The notes: generated by a model not told the origin, from the sequence alone. A DNA stretch of 64,000 nt from Polycladomyces subterraneus (GCF_030433435.1 NZ_JANRHH010000013.1:62001-126000), one strand, 5' to 3'; numbered from the stretch's first letter, positions 9,389 through 17,791 are shown. Numbers and translations are program-made.

Positions 9389-10432
9389 TTACCCCCGTTT
9401 CTTCTGTTTTCGCTCCAATGTATCCATTTTCACCGGTTGTCCCGTTTCGGCAGCGAGCTGACAGGCAATGACCAAGCTAAGCGCACGACGACCTTCCTCT
9501 CCGGAAACGATCGGCTTGCGCCCGGTTTGAATCGCTTCTGTCATGTCCTGGATAATGCACTGATGACCCGGAATACCGAACGGATCTTGTTCGATACGGG
9601 CAATCGTTTCATTTGATACCTCTTCCGGCTCGTCTTCAAACTTCCAAGTTTTGATCCAGTTGGCAGTCGGTCCACCAATGACAGCCGTGCCTTTTTCGCC
9701 GAATATGCTGAGGGACTCTTCTAGGTTACGCGGATAGATGGTAACTGCCGCCTCGATCACGCCCAAAGCGCCGTTTTTGAAACGAACGACAGAGACGGAC
9801 GTATCCTCCGCTTCGATATTGCGGATCCGCGTCGCTTGATACGATTGGACTTCGTCGACTTCGCCCATCATCCACAGCAACAGGTCCAAATTGTGAATGG
9901 CTTGGTTCATCAGCACGCCGCCATCCATCACTTTGGTTCCCCGCCACGGGGCCTGATCGTAATATGCCTGGTTCCGATTCCACCGGACCGTCGCATTGGC
10001 ATGGCCAATCTTGCCAAATGCACCGGCATCCATTTTCTTGCGCAATTCGCGAATGGCCGGACGGAAACGGTTGGGATGAACCACTGCCATCAGAACGCCG
10101 TTTTTCTCACAAGCATCGATCATCCGGTCGGCATCTTCTAGCGTGAGCGCCATCGGCTTTTCCACGACAACGTGTTTCCCCGCTTCGGCCGCTTGTATCG
10201 TCAGATCGGGGTGCAGGCCGCTGGGGGTGCAGATGCAGACCGCGTCTATGTCCGGATTTTTGAGCATGTCCGCCAAATCGGTGTATCCTTGGACCCCGTC
10301 CGTCGCAAATGCCTGCAACCGCTCGGGGTTGGTGTCGCACACCGCCACCAATTGGGCGTCATCCACTGCCGCGATCGCATCCACATGTTTTTTGGCGATG
10401 TGACCGCAGCCGACGATTCCATAGCGTATCAC
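9389..10432 (-). CDS. wbpB: Gfo/Idh/MocA sugar oxidoreductase (WbpB-like)
   Basis: A 347-residue oxidoreductase with an N-terminal Rossmann motif GIVGCGHIAKKH (residues 5-16) and the conserved EKP (91-93) of the Gfo/Idh/MocA family, followed by the C-terminal sheet domain. Next to wbpA and wbpE, its expected role is oxidation of C3 of UDP-GlcNAcA to give the 3-keto intermediate. The GTG start at 10432 has an excellent AAAGGAGG eight bases upstream. It is the first gene after a 235-nt intergenic region carrying two inverted repeats, so a promoter for the distal cluster probably lies there. Confidence 0.87.
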   Translation of the reverse strand: MIRYGIVGCGHIAKKHVDAIAAVDDAQLVAVCDTNPERLQAFATDGVQGYTDLADMLKNPDIDAVCICTPSGLHPDLTIQAAEAGKHVVVEKPMALTLEDADRMIDACEKNGVLMAVVHPNRFRPAIRELRKKMDAGAFGKIGHANATVRWNRNQAYYDQAPWRGTKVMDGGVLMNQAIHNLDLLLWMMGEVDEVQSYQATRIRNIEAEDTSVSVVRFKNGALGVIEAAVTIYPRNLEESLSIFGEKGTAVIGGPTANWIKTWKFEDEPEEVSNETIARIEQDPFGIPGHQCIIQDMTEAIQTGRKPIVSGEEGRRALSLVIACQLAAETGQPVKMDTLERKQKKRG

Positions 10433-10506
10433 GTAAATCCTCCTTTTCCCACCACCAGATCAAGCTCCTGCCAATTTCCCATCGCGACATCCAATCTTTT
10501 CCTTGT

Positions 10507-10580
10507 TATGTTACAGGAACATTACAAAACCCATTTAACACTGTAACATAGTTGACAATTTTTTTGTATCCCTGTCAAGA
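10507..10580 (-). promoter_or_regulatory. Inverted repeats upstream of wbpB (probable operator/promoter region)
   Basis: Two inverted repeats lie in the AT-rich gap between wbpB and the upstream glycosyltransferase gene. One has perfect 10-bp arms TATGTTACAG (10507-10516) and CTGTAACATA (10541-10550). The other has arms TTGACA (10552-10557) and TGTCAA (10574-10579), which put a consensus -35 hexamer on both strands. No well-spaced -10 was found for the minus strand, so the start point is not assigned. Confidence 0.45.
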
Positions 10581-10667
10581 AAATATCACACATTCCCTCG
10601 ATGGAAATGGCGGCTAGGAGGCGGCTCTGGTCATTCGTACAAAAATTGTTTTCTGGCCTCCGCTGAA

Positions 10668-11879
10668 TCACGATGATGTGTCAACTTGTTGATTCAACAT
10701 TTGTTCGTACAACCGCTTTACCCGCTCGGCGTTTTCTTTCCATGTTAACGAGCCCGACAGGGTATACGCACGCTCGCCCATATCGTGCGCCAATCCTTCT
10801 TCCTCGATTAATAAGATGGACAGATAACGTGCCAATTCATCCGCATTTTCCGGCTTGACGAGAAAACCGGTCTTTCGGTGTTGCAGAATTTCCGCAATCC
10901 CGCCCACATCAGTCGCCACAAACGGTTTTCCACACCCCATCGATTCCAGCAGGATCGACGGCAACCCCTCGCTCAAACTGGACAACACCACCACATCGGC
11001 AGCGTTGATCCATAACGGAATTTCGTCATGCGGCCTGCGTCCCTGAAAGAGAACATAATCCCGGATCCCCGCTTCACTGCATTGCCGCTGAAGCTGTGAT
11101 TTGAGCGGCCCGTCTCCCACCATGACGAGACGGACGGATGGATCCTTTTCCACCAGTTGGGCAAATGCCGTCAACAGGTAGGACAATCCTTTCACCGGAT
11201 AAAAATTTCCGACAAACAATGCGATTTTGTGTTGTTCATCCAACCCTAACTGTTGTCGGACTTCCTTTTGATTTCGTGGATAAAAGCGGGAAGGGTCAAA
11301 CCCGTTGTAAATGGTGACGGCTTCAATTCCGGCCACCATTTGCAATGCTTCCTTGCGCAGGCGGTCGCTCACTGCGATGATGTGATCGGACAGACGGAGC
11401 GCTTCCTCAGTGTTGCGATATACCCAACGGCTACGCTTGGGATACAGACGGATATCCGAACCGTGGATCGTACTGACCACTGGTACACCGAACAGTGATT
11501 TCAGCTTGCCACCAGCGTGACCATCGGGATAAATGGTATGGCAATGAATGAGATCAAACGGAAACTCCCGACGCAACGCCGTCAGATGCCGGGACAGCGA
11601 CCAGTAATACAACATACCGTAGGCACCGAAAAAGAATCCTCCGGGAAACATCCAAGTGGGGACATAATCAATGATAATGCCGTCCATTACCGTTCGCTTG
11701 GGAAATTCCCTGTACGCTTTCCATTTGGGATACAGCGGAAACCGCGGGATCGGCGAAACAACCCGGCACTCGACGCCTGCGGCGACGAGTGCCTTCACCT
11801 GATTGTGTACGAAAATACCGGACATCGGATTGGCAGGGTTCGGATACATGTGTGAGATGACCAATACTTTCAATCGCAT
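10668..11879 (-). CDS. Glycosyltransferase family 4
   Basis: A 403-residue GT4 enzyme. MRLKVLVISHMYPNPANPMS opens the acceptor domain, and HCHTIYPDGHAGGKL and FVGNFYPVKGLSYLLTAF are typical. The donor site region SEGLPSILLESMGCGKPFVA holds the E-x7-E motif, followed by TDVGGIAEIL. I set the start at the ATG at 11879, with GGAAAGG about 12 bases upstream; an in-frame TTG at 11924 overlapping the epimerase stop is possible but adds sequence unlike the family. It follows the WbpI-like gene by 41 nt and precedes the regulatory gap before wbpB. The sugar transferred is unknown. Confidence 0.83.
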   Translation of the reverse strand: MRLKVLVISHMYPNPANPMSGIFVHNQVKALVAAGVECRVVSPIPRFPLYPKWKAYREFPKRTVMDGIIIDYVPTWMFPGGFFFGAYGMLYYWSLSRHLTALRREFPFDLIHCHTIYPDGHAGGKLKSLFGVPVVSTIHGSDIRLYPKRSRWVYRNTEEALRLSDHIIAVSDRLRKEALQMVAGIEAVTIYNGFDPSRFYPRNQKEVRQQLGLDEQHKIALFVGNFYPVKGLSYLLTAFAQLVEKDPSVRLVMVGDGPLKSQLQRQCSEAGIRDYVLFQGRRPHDEIPLWINAADVVVLSSLSEGLPSILLESMGCGKPFVATDVGGIAEILQHRKTGFLVKPENADELARYLSILLIEEEGLAHDMGERAYTLSGSLTWKENAERVKRLYEQMLNQQVDTSS

Positions 11880-11920
11880 GGCAATGTCGATTCCTTTCCA
11901 TGTAGAATGGCCCCTGCGGA

Positions 11921-12985
11921 TCAAAGGTCCGCCGATAAGCGCTCGGCGATGTGATCTGCGGCATGTCCATCTCCAAACACCGGCGCGATCGAAGAAAAGT
12001 CCACTTCAAACCGTTCCACTGCATCCAGAATCTTGTCGGTATCGGCTCCAACCAGGATATTGCATCCCAACTCCACCGTCTCCGTCCATTCGGTTTCATC
12101 CCGCATCGTGATGCACGGGACGGAAACGAAAAAGGCTTCCTTCTGCACCCCGCCGGAATCGGTCAGGATTTTCTTGGCGTGAGATTCCAACTGCAGCATG
12201 TCCAAATACCCCACCGGTTCGATCACGCGTACATTGGGGTTGTCAATGGTCAGTCCAGTCTGGGCCAACTTGCCACGCGTCCGAGGATGAAGCGGCAGTA
12301 CAGCCGGCACAGACAATTGGTTCAAGGCCCGGACAATTCCCTCCAACCGTTCAGGTACATCGGTGTTCTCCGCCCTGTGGAGCGTCACCAACACATACGA
12401 ACGGGAGGAAAGACCCAAGCGATCCAGCACATTTGATTTCTCATCGGCCAACTGCCGATTGTACAACACCGCGTCCATCATTACATCCCCCGTCAGATGG
12501 ACACCATCAGTAATCCCTTCATTCTTCAGGTGACGCACCGCCGTTTCTGTCGGGCAAAAGAGCCAGCGGGATACGTGATCGGTCAACACACGGTTGATCT
12601 CCTCCGGCATGCGGCGATTGAAACTGCGGAGACCCGCTTCGACGTGTGCGACGGGGATATGCAGTTTGGCAGCGGCCAACGCACCGGCCAACGTAGAGTT
12701 GGTATCGCCGTACACCAAGAGGCAATCCGGTTTTTCCGCCAATAGCACTTCTTCCACTTTGGCCAGCATTTCACCCGTCTGTGCACCATGAGATTTGGAA
12801 CCGACACCCAAGTGGTAATCGGGCGCGGGAATATTCAGTTCCTCGAAAAAAACGTCCGACATGGACTTGTCATAGTGCTGTCCCGTATGCACCAACACTT
12901 CCGTCCCTTTTTCACGCAATTTGCGGGAGACGGGTGCCGCCTTGATGAATTGGGGTCGCGCCCCAACAACGGTCACAACTTTCAT
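11921..12985 (-). CDS. wbpI: UDP-N-acetylglucosamine 2-epimerase family (WbpI-like)
   Basis: A 354-residue non-hydrolysing epimerase. The N-terminus MKVVTVVGARPQFIKAAPVS, the HVEAGLRSFNRRMPEEINR segment and the EPVGYLDMLQLESHAKKILT plus DSGGVQKEAF segments fit the WecB/WbpI family. Several blocks (VIEPVGYLDML, CITMRDETEW, NILVGA) resemble the WbpI sequence I recall more than WecB. With WbpA/B/E/D encoded beside it, the likely substrate is UDP-GlcNAc(3NAc)A and the product UDP-ManNAc(3NAc)A; plain UDP-GlcNAc epimerisation remains possible. The ATG at 12985 is preceded by AGGAGG with ten-base spacing. It is the first gene of the cluster in transcription order. Confidence 0.85.
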   Translation of the reverse strand: MKVVTVVGARPQFIKAAPVSRKLREKGTEVLVHTGQHYDKSMSDVFFEELNIPAPDYHLGVGSKSHGAQTGEMLAKVEEVLLAEKPDCLLVYGDTNSTLAGALAAAKLHIPVAHVEAGLRSFNRRMPEEINRVLTDHVSRWLFCPTETAVRHLKNEGITDGVHLTGDVMMDAVLYNRQLADEKSNVLDRLGLSSRSYVLVTLHRAENTDVPERLEGIVRALNQLSVPAVLPLHPRTRGKLAQTGLTIDNPNVRVIEPVGYLDMLQLESHAKKILTDSGGVQKEAFFVSVPCITMRDETEWTETVELGCNILVGADTDKILDAVERFEVDFSSIAPVFGDGHAADHIAERLSADL

Positions 12986-13100
12986 CTGTATACGACCTCC
13001 TGGCAAATTTCCCCCCATGCTATCCACCGCTGAATCAAGGATGAACACCCATATCTTCGACCATAATAAAAACACAGCAACTCAAACGGGAGCGAGCAAA

Positions 13101-13217
13101 ATGGACGAGAAACAGACTCTTCATGAATTCCCTTGTGCGGTGGGGTTGATCAACGGTATGATCCTGAGTCTGCCACTGTGGGGATTTATTTATTTCCTTA
13201 TTCGCATGTGGTTGTGA
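13101..13217 (+). CDS. Small single-pass membrane protein (38 aa), unrecognised
   Basis: A 38-codon frame whose product has an acidic N-terminus (MDEKQTLHEFPCAVGL) and one hydrophobic helix ending in YFLIRMWL. GGGAG lies about nine bases upstream of the ATG, and a strong hairpin follows the stop by about 25 nt, making a plausible stand-alone transcription unit. It diverges from the polysaccharide cluster. I do not recognise the family. Confidence 0.5.
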   Translation: MDEKQTLHEFPCAVGLINGMILSLPLWGFIYFLIRMWL

Positions 13218-13241
13218 TTGGAAAGGCTTCCTTAAGGGAAG

Positions 13242-13275
13242 GAAAGGAAGGCCCGAATGGGACCTTCCTTTATAG
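13242..13275 (+). terminator. Intrinsic terminator after the 38-aa gene
   Basis: Nine-base perfect arms (13243-13251 and 13263-13271) enclose a short inner stem and are followed by TTTATAGATTTA on the plus strand. It is convergent with fabZ, whose stop is at 13278. Confidence 0.6.
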
Positions 13276-13277
13276 AT

Positions 13278-13712
13278 TTATCGGGGATCAGTGATGGCAA
13301 ACATTAATTCTCCCTCAGCCACCACTTTCCCATTCACCCTTGCAGTTCCCTGCCCCTTGCCGAGCGAGCCGCGCAGTTTCACCATCTCTACTTCCAACTC
13401 CAACACGTCACCCGGCTTCACTTGCTCTCTAAACCGGAATTTGTCGATTCCAGTAAAAAACGCCAACTTACCCCGATTCTCCTCCAAGCCGAGTACGGCA
13501 ACCGCACCCACCTGTGCCAACGCCTCCACGATCAATACTCCGGGCATGACGGGATAGTCGGGAAAATGCCCTTGAAAAAACGGTTCATTGATGGTGACGT
13601 TTTTGATTCCGACGGCACGTTTTCCCTCTTCGACCTCCGTAATCCGGTCCACCAACAAAAACGGATATCGATGCGGGATAACTTGCTGGATCGCTATGGC
13701 GTCCATTTCCAT
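13278..13712 (-). CDS. fabZ: 3-hydroxyacyl-[acyl-carrier-protein] dehydratase FabZ
   Basis: A 144-residue hot-dog fold dehydratase of normal FabZ length. The active-site pair is His49 in [10 protein letters not shown] and Glu63 in [12 protein letters not shown], with the signature [13 protein letters not shown] near residue 12. It dehydrates beta-hydroxyacyl-ACP in type II fatty-acid synthesis. The ATG at 13712 has AAAGGAG nine bases upstream; the longer frame to 13742 has no such site. It appears to be a single-gene unit upstream of the 38-aa gene's terminator. Confidence 0.95.
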   Translation of the reverse strand: MEMDAIAIQQVIPHRYPFLLVDRITEVEEGKRAVGIKNVTINEPFFQGHFPDYPVMPGVLIVEALAQVGAVAVLGLEENRGKLAFFTGIDKFRFREQVKPGDVLELEVEMVKLRGSLGKGQGTARVNGKVVAEGELMFAITDPR

Positions 13713-13849
13713 ATTTTTCGACTCCTTTCCGACCAATAACACGAGTTGCTGATCCCATTATAGCGAATCAAACGGGGGATTGCCACGATGCGGCAGGTAT
13801 GTTCCGCTTTCAGCCGTTTACAATAAGAACAGTCCCCCATTGAGGGGTT

Positions 13850-13892
13850 CAAATAAAAAGGGCGCCGTTAGGCAAAGCCTTTCGGCGCTCTT
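13850..13892 (-). terminator. Intrinsic terminator of the pgsA-malic enzyme operon
   Basis: A stem of GCGCCG plus AGGC arms around an AAA loop (13862-13889) is followed on the minus strand by TTTTTATTT. It lies just after the 72-aa membrane protein gene. Confidence 0.85.
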
Positions 13893-13912
13893 TTTCCATT
13901 TCCAACCTGCGG

Positions 13913-14131
13913 TCACAGTTTGAATTCTTTCGCCAGCCAACGAATGACTAGCAACATCATTACAGTGTGAAGAAAGGGAAAAACGATCACTTGCAAAATG
14001 ATGGAATTGGCGGATTGATTGATCCCCAATTGCAATCCAAACTGTGCCATCCAACCCAATAAACCCACCAGGATCAACGTGGCAAAATACGGGACAACAA
14101 AGATGATCAACAGTTTGAGTCCTTTTTTCAC
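13913..14131 (-). CDS. Small two-helix membrane protein (72 aa)
   Basis: A 72-residue protein with a basic N-terminus (MKKGLKLL) and two hydrophobic segments, roughly residues 5-28 and 42-64, ending in WLAKEFKL. It starts 12 nt after the malic enzyme stop and is followed by a terminator, so it is the last gene of a pgsA-malic enzyme transcript. No family was recognised. Its role in the operon cannot be inferred beyond a membrane location. Confidence 0.75.
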   Translation of the reverse strand: MKKGLKLLIIFVVPYFATLILVGLLGWMAQFGLQLGINQSANSIILQVIVFPFLHTVMMLLVIRWLAKEFKL

Positions 14132-14143
14132 TCACTATCCCCT

Positions 14144-15460
14144 TCACAAGCCACGACCAGCCACTTCTTCCACTGCCCTGGCTACTTCTCGGTGCACTTT
14201 GGGGTTGAGGGGGTGCGGGACCAGTTCTCCATCCCGAGTGCAGCTGGCGATGGCTTCGGCTGCTACTACCAACATCTCGTGAGTGATACGTTTGGCTCCC
14301 GCATTCAGTACACCGCGGAAAATACCGGGGAAGCCCAACACGTTATTGACCGAACGTCCGTCAGCGGCAAAGCCGGCACCAGCCTTGAGCGCATCTTCCG
14401 GCTCGATCTCCGGTTTCGGGTTGGACAGCGCGAGGATGACTTGTCCTTTCTGAATCATTTCCGGTTTGATCAACCCAGGTACACCGGTGGTGGAGATGAC
14501 GATGTCGCACGTTTGCATCAGTTCTTCCAAGCTGTCCAGCGGTTCCCCACCGTATGCCGCAAGTCGCTTTTTGGCATCTTCGTTCAAATCGACACCGTGT
14601 ACGCGTTGGACACCATAGGCGAGGAACATCCGGCAAATCGCGAGGCCCGCCGCACCCAAACCGACTTGTCCAACCACAGCTTCCTTCAAATCCACTCCGG
14701 CACAACGGCAAGCGGAGATGACAGCCGCCAACGTGACAACCGCAGTACCATGTTGGTCGTCATGCATGACGGGAATATCCAACTCTTCTTTCAGCCGGTT
14801 TTCCACTTCAAAACAATGCGGCGAACCGATATCCTCCAGCAAGATGCCGCCAAATCCGGGGGAGATCGTTTTGACCGTCCGCACGATTTCATCGGGATCT
14901 TTGGTGTTCAATAGGATCGGTACACCGCTGATCCCTGCAAACCGATCAAACAACGCCGCTTTTCCTTCCATTACCGGCATCCCGGCCACGGGACCGATGT
15001 CGCCAAGCCCCAAAATAGCGGTACCGTCCGTCACAATGGCCACTGTGTTGCCGATGCTGGTGTAGATACGTGCTTTTTCCGGCTCTTCCTGGATCACCCG
15101 GCACACGTTGGCAACGCCTGGCGTATAAACCCGTCGCAAGTCGGCCAGAGAGCGAATGTCCATCTTGCTTTTCATATGGATTTTTCCGCCTTCGTGCGCA
15201 CGCAGCACGTCATCGGATACGGTGCGAACCCGGATTCCGCCGCCCAGGCATTGAATCGCGTCGATAACAGCGTGTAATTGCTCCTCGTTCTCACAATGCA
15301 CAGTGATGTCGCGCATGGTAGTGAACGGTCCGATCTGCACCGTGACAATGTCTCCGATATCACCGCCCACCGAACCGATCGCGGTTGCTACTCGCCCCAA
15401 GTTCCCGGGTTTTGAAGGCGTTTCCACCATAATCGAACGAATAACGTTTCTTTCAGGCAA
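14144..15460 (-). CDS. NAD-type malic enzyme with N-terminal ACT domain
   Basis: About 438 residues. Residues 10-85 form an ACT-type regulatory domain (RSIMVETPSKPGNLGRVATA). The malic enzyme core follows with YTPGVANVCRVI, the divalent-metal region LEDIGSPHCFEVENRL and HDDQHGTAVVTLAAV, and a Rossmann domain with VGQVGLGAAGLAICRMF. It decarboxylates malate to pyruvate with reduction of NAD(P)+. I prefer the TTG at 15460, with AGGGGG about eight bases upstream, over the GTG at 15467-15469 that abuts the same site. It lies 33 nt after the phosphatidyltransferase gene. Confidence 0.9.
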   Translation of the reverse strand: MPERNVIRSIMVETPSKPGNLGRVATAIGSVGGDIGDIVTVQIGPFTTMRDITVHCENEEQLHAVIDAIQCLGGGIRVRTVSDDVLRAHEGGKIHMKSKMDIRSLADLRRVYTPGVANVCRVIQEEPEKARIYTSIGNTVAIVTDGTAILGLGDIGPVAGMPVMEGKAALFDRFAGISGVPILLNTKDPDEIVRTVKTISPGFGGILLEDIGSPHCFEVENRLKEELDIPVMHDDQHGTAVVTLAAVISACRCAGVDLKEAVVGQVGLGAAGLAICRMFLAYGVQRVHGVDLNEDAKKRLAAYGGEPLDSLEELMQTCDIVISTTGVPGLIKPEMIQKGQVILALSNPKPEIEPEDALKAGAGFAADGRSVNNVLGFPGIFRGVLNAGAKRITHEMLVVAAEAIASCTRDGELVPHPLNPKVHREVARAVEEVAGRGL

Positions 15461-15493
15461 AAAGGGCACCCCCTGCTTCGTTGGCTGAATCCA

Positions 15494-16015
15494 CTACATC
15501 AGACGTTGGTTGATCATTTTGAATTGGAATAAATAGATGAGCGTGGTTACAAACGAAATCGCGATCACGCCCCACAAGAAGGTCTGCGCAAACGGCAGCT
15601 CGAACATCAACAAAAACAGCGCGACATAAAACAAAAACGTGGTCAATTTCCCCAATGCATTGGCCGGTACGGTCCGTTTCCCGCGAAAATGGAAGAAAGC
15701 AGAACCGACGATCATCCCCACGTCGCGAAGGACAATCGCTACACCTGCCCAAATACTGATGCGCTCCGATATCAACAGCGACAAAAACACGGACAGCATC
15801 ATCAGTTTATCCGCCAGCGGGTCCAGCATGATACCCAATTGGGTCACTTGCCTGTGTTTGCGAGCCAAATACCCGTCCACCACGTCCGTCAACCCCGCCA
15901 AAAGGATGACCCCGAAAGCCCAATACATCCGATTCGGAAGATCGGAAAAAAAGAAGAATAAGTACAACGGAATCAACACGAACCGAAAGAGCGTCAACAG
16001 GTTGGGCACGTTCAC
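15494..16015 (-). CDS. CDP-alcohol phosphatidyltransferase (PgsA-like)
   Basis: A 173-residue membrane enzyme with about five helices. The CDP-OH-P motif is complete: D-G-x2-A-R-x8-G-x3-D-x3-D, seen as DVVDGYLARKHRQVTQLG followed by IMLDPLADK. The N-terminus MNVPNLLTLFRFVLIPLYLF is that of PgsA-type proteins. The reaction is transfer of a phosphatidyl group from CDP-diacylglycerol to an alcohol such as glycerol-3-phosphate. It is the first gene of a three-gene operon with malic enzyme and the 72-aa protein. Whether it is the housekeeping PgsA or a second paralogue cannot be told from this window. Confidence 0.85.
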   Translation of the reverse strand: MNVPNLLTLFRFVLIPLYLFFFFSDLPNRMYWAFGVILLAGLTDVVDGYLARKHRQVTQLGIMLDPLADKLMMLSVFLSLLISERISIWAGVAIVLRDVGMIVGSAFFHFRGKRTVPANALGKLTTFLFYVALFLLMFELPFAQTFLWGVIAISFVTTLIYLFQFKMINQRLM

Positions 16016-16124
16016 ACGGGGTCCCTCCTCACGGCATTCCTACTGTATTATACCCGATTTTTGGCATCCAAAAAGACGGCAAGAAAGATCCCGCGCTACC
16101 ACATGGGCAGGGCGGGGCTTTGAC

Positions 16125-16943
16125 TCACCCGTAGATCAAATCATACAGATGCTTCCACAAATCCGGGTTGAATACCTCACCTGGAGGTTGATCCCCCATC
16201 ACACCGTAACCGATCATCAAGCCGACAGCCAATACGATGACCCACACCAACGGAAGGAATAACAGGGTACGCTTTACCCACTTGGCTCCTGACCAGCGTT
16301 TCTGCGAAATATCCTTCAGCTCATCCTCTACCTTGTCCGCCTGCGATTGAGACGGCTCCGGGGTCGATGAGGGTGCATCTTGCACCGCTTCCGCCGCAAC
16401 CGCGATCGGGGCGGTTGTATCAAGGGGGGCTTCATCGTCCTGGCTCCATTTCAGCTTGCCGATCGGTCTTCGAACGGGCTCGTCATCCTCTTCCCATTCG
16501 TCCGCCTGATCGTCCTGTTCATCGTCCTGTGAAACTTCTTCGATCACCTTTGGGTCCACCTGTTGCTGGCTGAGAGAATCCGGGCTTCTCTCGCCTTCCT
16601 CGCTGTCGGATGGTGTCGTCTCTTTCTCTTCTTCGGCGGACGGTTCCTCTTTTTCTGGATCCTGTTGATCCGTCGATTCCACTGGTGAAACCACCGGCGA
16701 AACGGCTTCCGATTCACTCTTCGATTCCGTTCCGGTTTCCACCAGGTCAGAGGATGGGGAGGCAGGATTGATTTCCTTTTCAGTGGGGGTGTCCTCGCTC
16801 CATTTCCAGTTTCCAAGCTCCGGCTTTCCGGATAAGGCAGGTTGGGCAGATTCAGCTTTCTCCACGTCCGACTGATCAGGTTCGGGAATTACCAGATGAG
16901 ACGTCGAATGGCTGGTATCGGGCTTGTTTTTATCCTCTTGCAT
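16125..16943 (-). CDS. EpuA-domain membrane protein with long acidic N-terminal region
   Basis: A 272-residue protein. Residues 1 to about 220 are low-complexity, rich in Glu, Asp, Ser and Pro, and contain two related motifs, LGNWKWSEDT and IGKLKWSQDD. The C-terminal 55 residues hold one transmembrane helix (LFLPLVWVIVLAVGLMIGYG) and the ending VMGDQPPGEVFNPDLWKHLY, which matches the small EpuA family often mislabelled as an RNA polymerase beta subunit. The ATG at 16943 has GGAGTGG nine bases upstream; the frame is open to 17060 but lacks a start site there. The acidic arm is predicted cytoplasmic with a short external tail. Function is unknown. Confidence 0.75.
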   Translation of the reverse strand: MQEDKNKPDTSHSTSHLVIPEPDQSDVEKAESAQPALSGKPELGNWKWSEDTPTEKEINPASPSSDLVETGTESKSESEAVSPVVSPVESTDQQDPEKEEPSAEEEKETTPSDSEEGERSPDSLSQQQVDPKVIEEVSQDDEQDDQADEWEEDDEPVRRPIGKLKWSQDDEAPLDTTAPIAVAAEAVQDAPSSTPEPSQSQADKVEDELKDISQKRWSGAKWVKRTLLFLPLVWVIVLAVGLMIGYGVMGDQPPGEVFNPDLWKHLYDLIYG

Positions 16944-17482
16944 AGTTTTAATCCACTCCAAACAACTGTTGGATCGACGTAAAAGCGGCTCGTCCACTTT
17001 AACGGTAGATGTTGTGAAACTGTACACATAAAAAGCTGACAACCGCTTTCCATCGTACAAGGGATTTGAAGATGGGTGATGGGATGCGATCGCCCCGCTC
17101 TTGCCCTGTTTCCTTATGTATGGATGGGGAATGCATCCCGAACGGATTGTTCGGCATTTCTATGGTACCCTGCCATATCTTTGGTCGTTACGCGCCCACT
17201 GATCAGGGTACTATATGGATCAGACAAATTCTCACACCAAAAGAATCGTCTACATAGATAGAATATATCGCAACTGTTGTTATAAGTCTACACTTCCTGG
17301 CAAGGCGGGAAGGGGAAGGGGGAAGAAATGATCCCTGTGGGAAGATCGCAATTCAATTATTCAAAAATGATTTATGATTGCCAAAAAAGGGATCATCTCT
17401 GTGCAGCTCACTCGGCCCAGACAGATCGCATATATGTAATCGTCAACGTGAAACGCGGGTATGAATAGGGCCATCCCAATGG
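16944..17482. other. Intergenic region between spoIIID and the EpuA-domain gene
   Basis: About 540 bases without a supported gene. The only structure noticed is an inverted repeat with perfect 9-bp arms, ATGATCCCT (17329-17337) and AGGGATCAT (17387-17395), around an AT-rich 49-base centre. It lies downstream of spoIIID and could be an operator or a long-loop hairpin. No convincing sigma-A promoter for the EpuA gene was found. Confidence 0.4.
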
Positions 17483-17791
17483 TTAAGTGGTGATACTCAC
17501 CTTGGCGACATGATCTTTCCCACGCGCGTTTTCTTTCTGGTGATGTTTCCGTTTATATTTGATCTTGGTGGCTTCTCCTCCCCTTAAATGACGGATCGAC
17601 TTATGATATTCCAAAATTTCTTTGACTTGACTGGCGAGTTCCGGGTTAATCTCGGGTAATCGTTCCGTCAGATCTTTGTGCACCGTGCTTTTGGAAACAC
17701 CGAATTCCTTGGCAATCATACGAACAGTATTTCTAGTTTCCACAAAGTAGCGACCAATCTTGATGGTGCGCTCCTTGATGTAATCGTGCAC
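17483..17791 (-). CDS. spoIIID: Mother-cell sporulation transcription regulator SpoIIID
   Basis: A 102-residue DNA-binding protein. The helix-turn-helix IAKEFGVSKSTVHKDLTERL (about residues 26-45) and the C-terminal basic helix region HKSIRHLRGGEATKIKYKRK are nearly invariant features of SpoIIID. It activates and represses sigma-E and sigma-K regulon genes in the mother cell. The GTG start at 17791 has GAGGGGG eight bases upstream. The tail after KIKYKRKHHQ is about ten residues longer than the B. subtilis protein as I recall it. It lies downstream of spoIIQ after a terminator, so it has its own promoter. Confidence 0.96.
   Translation of the reverse strand: MHDYIKERTIKIGRYFVETRNTVRMIAKEFGVSKSTVHKDLTERLPEINPELASQVKEILEYHKSIRHLRGGEATKIKYKRKHHQKENARGKDHVAKVSITT

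Noticed and set aside
8431-9471. 346-codon plus-strand frame
   Set aside because: Antisense to wbpE; composition typical of the complement of a GC-rich gene.
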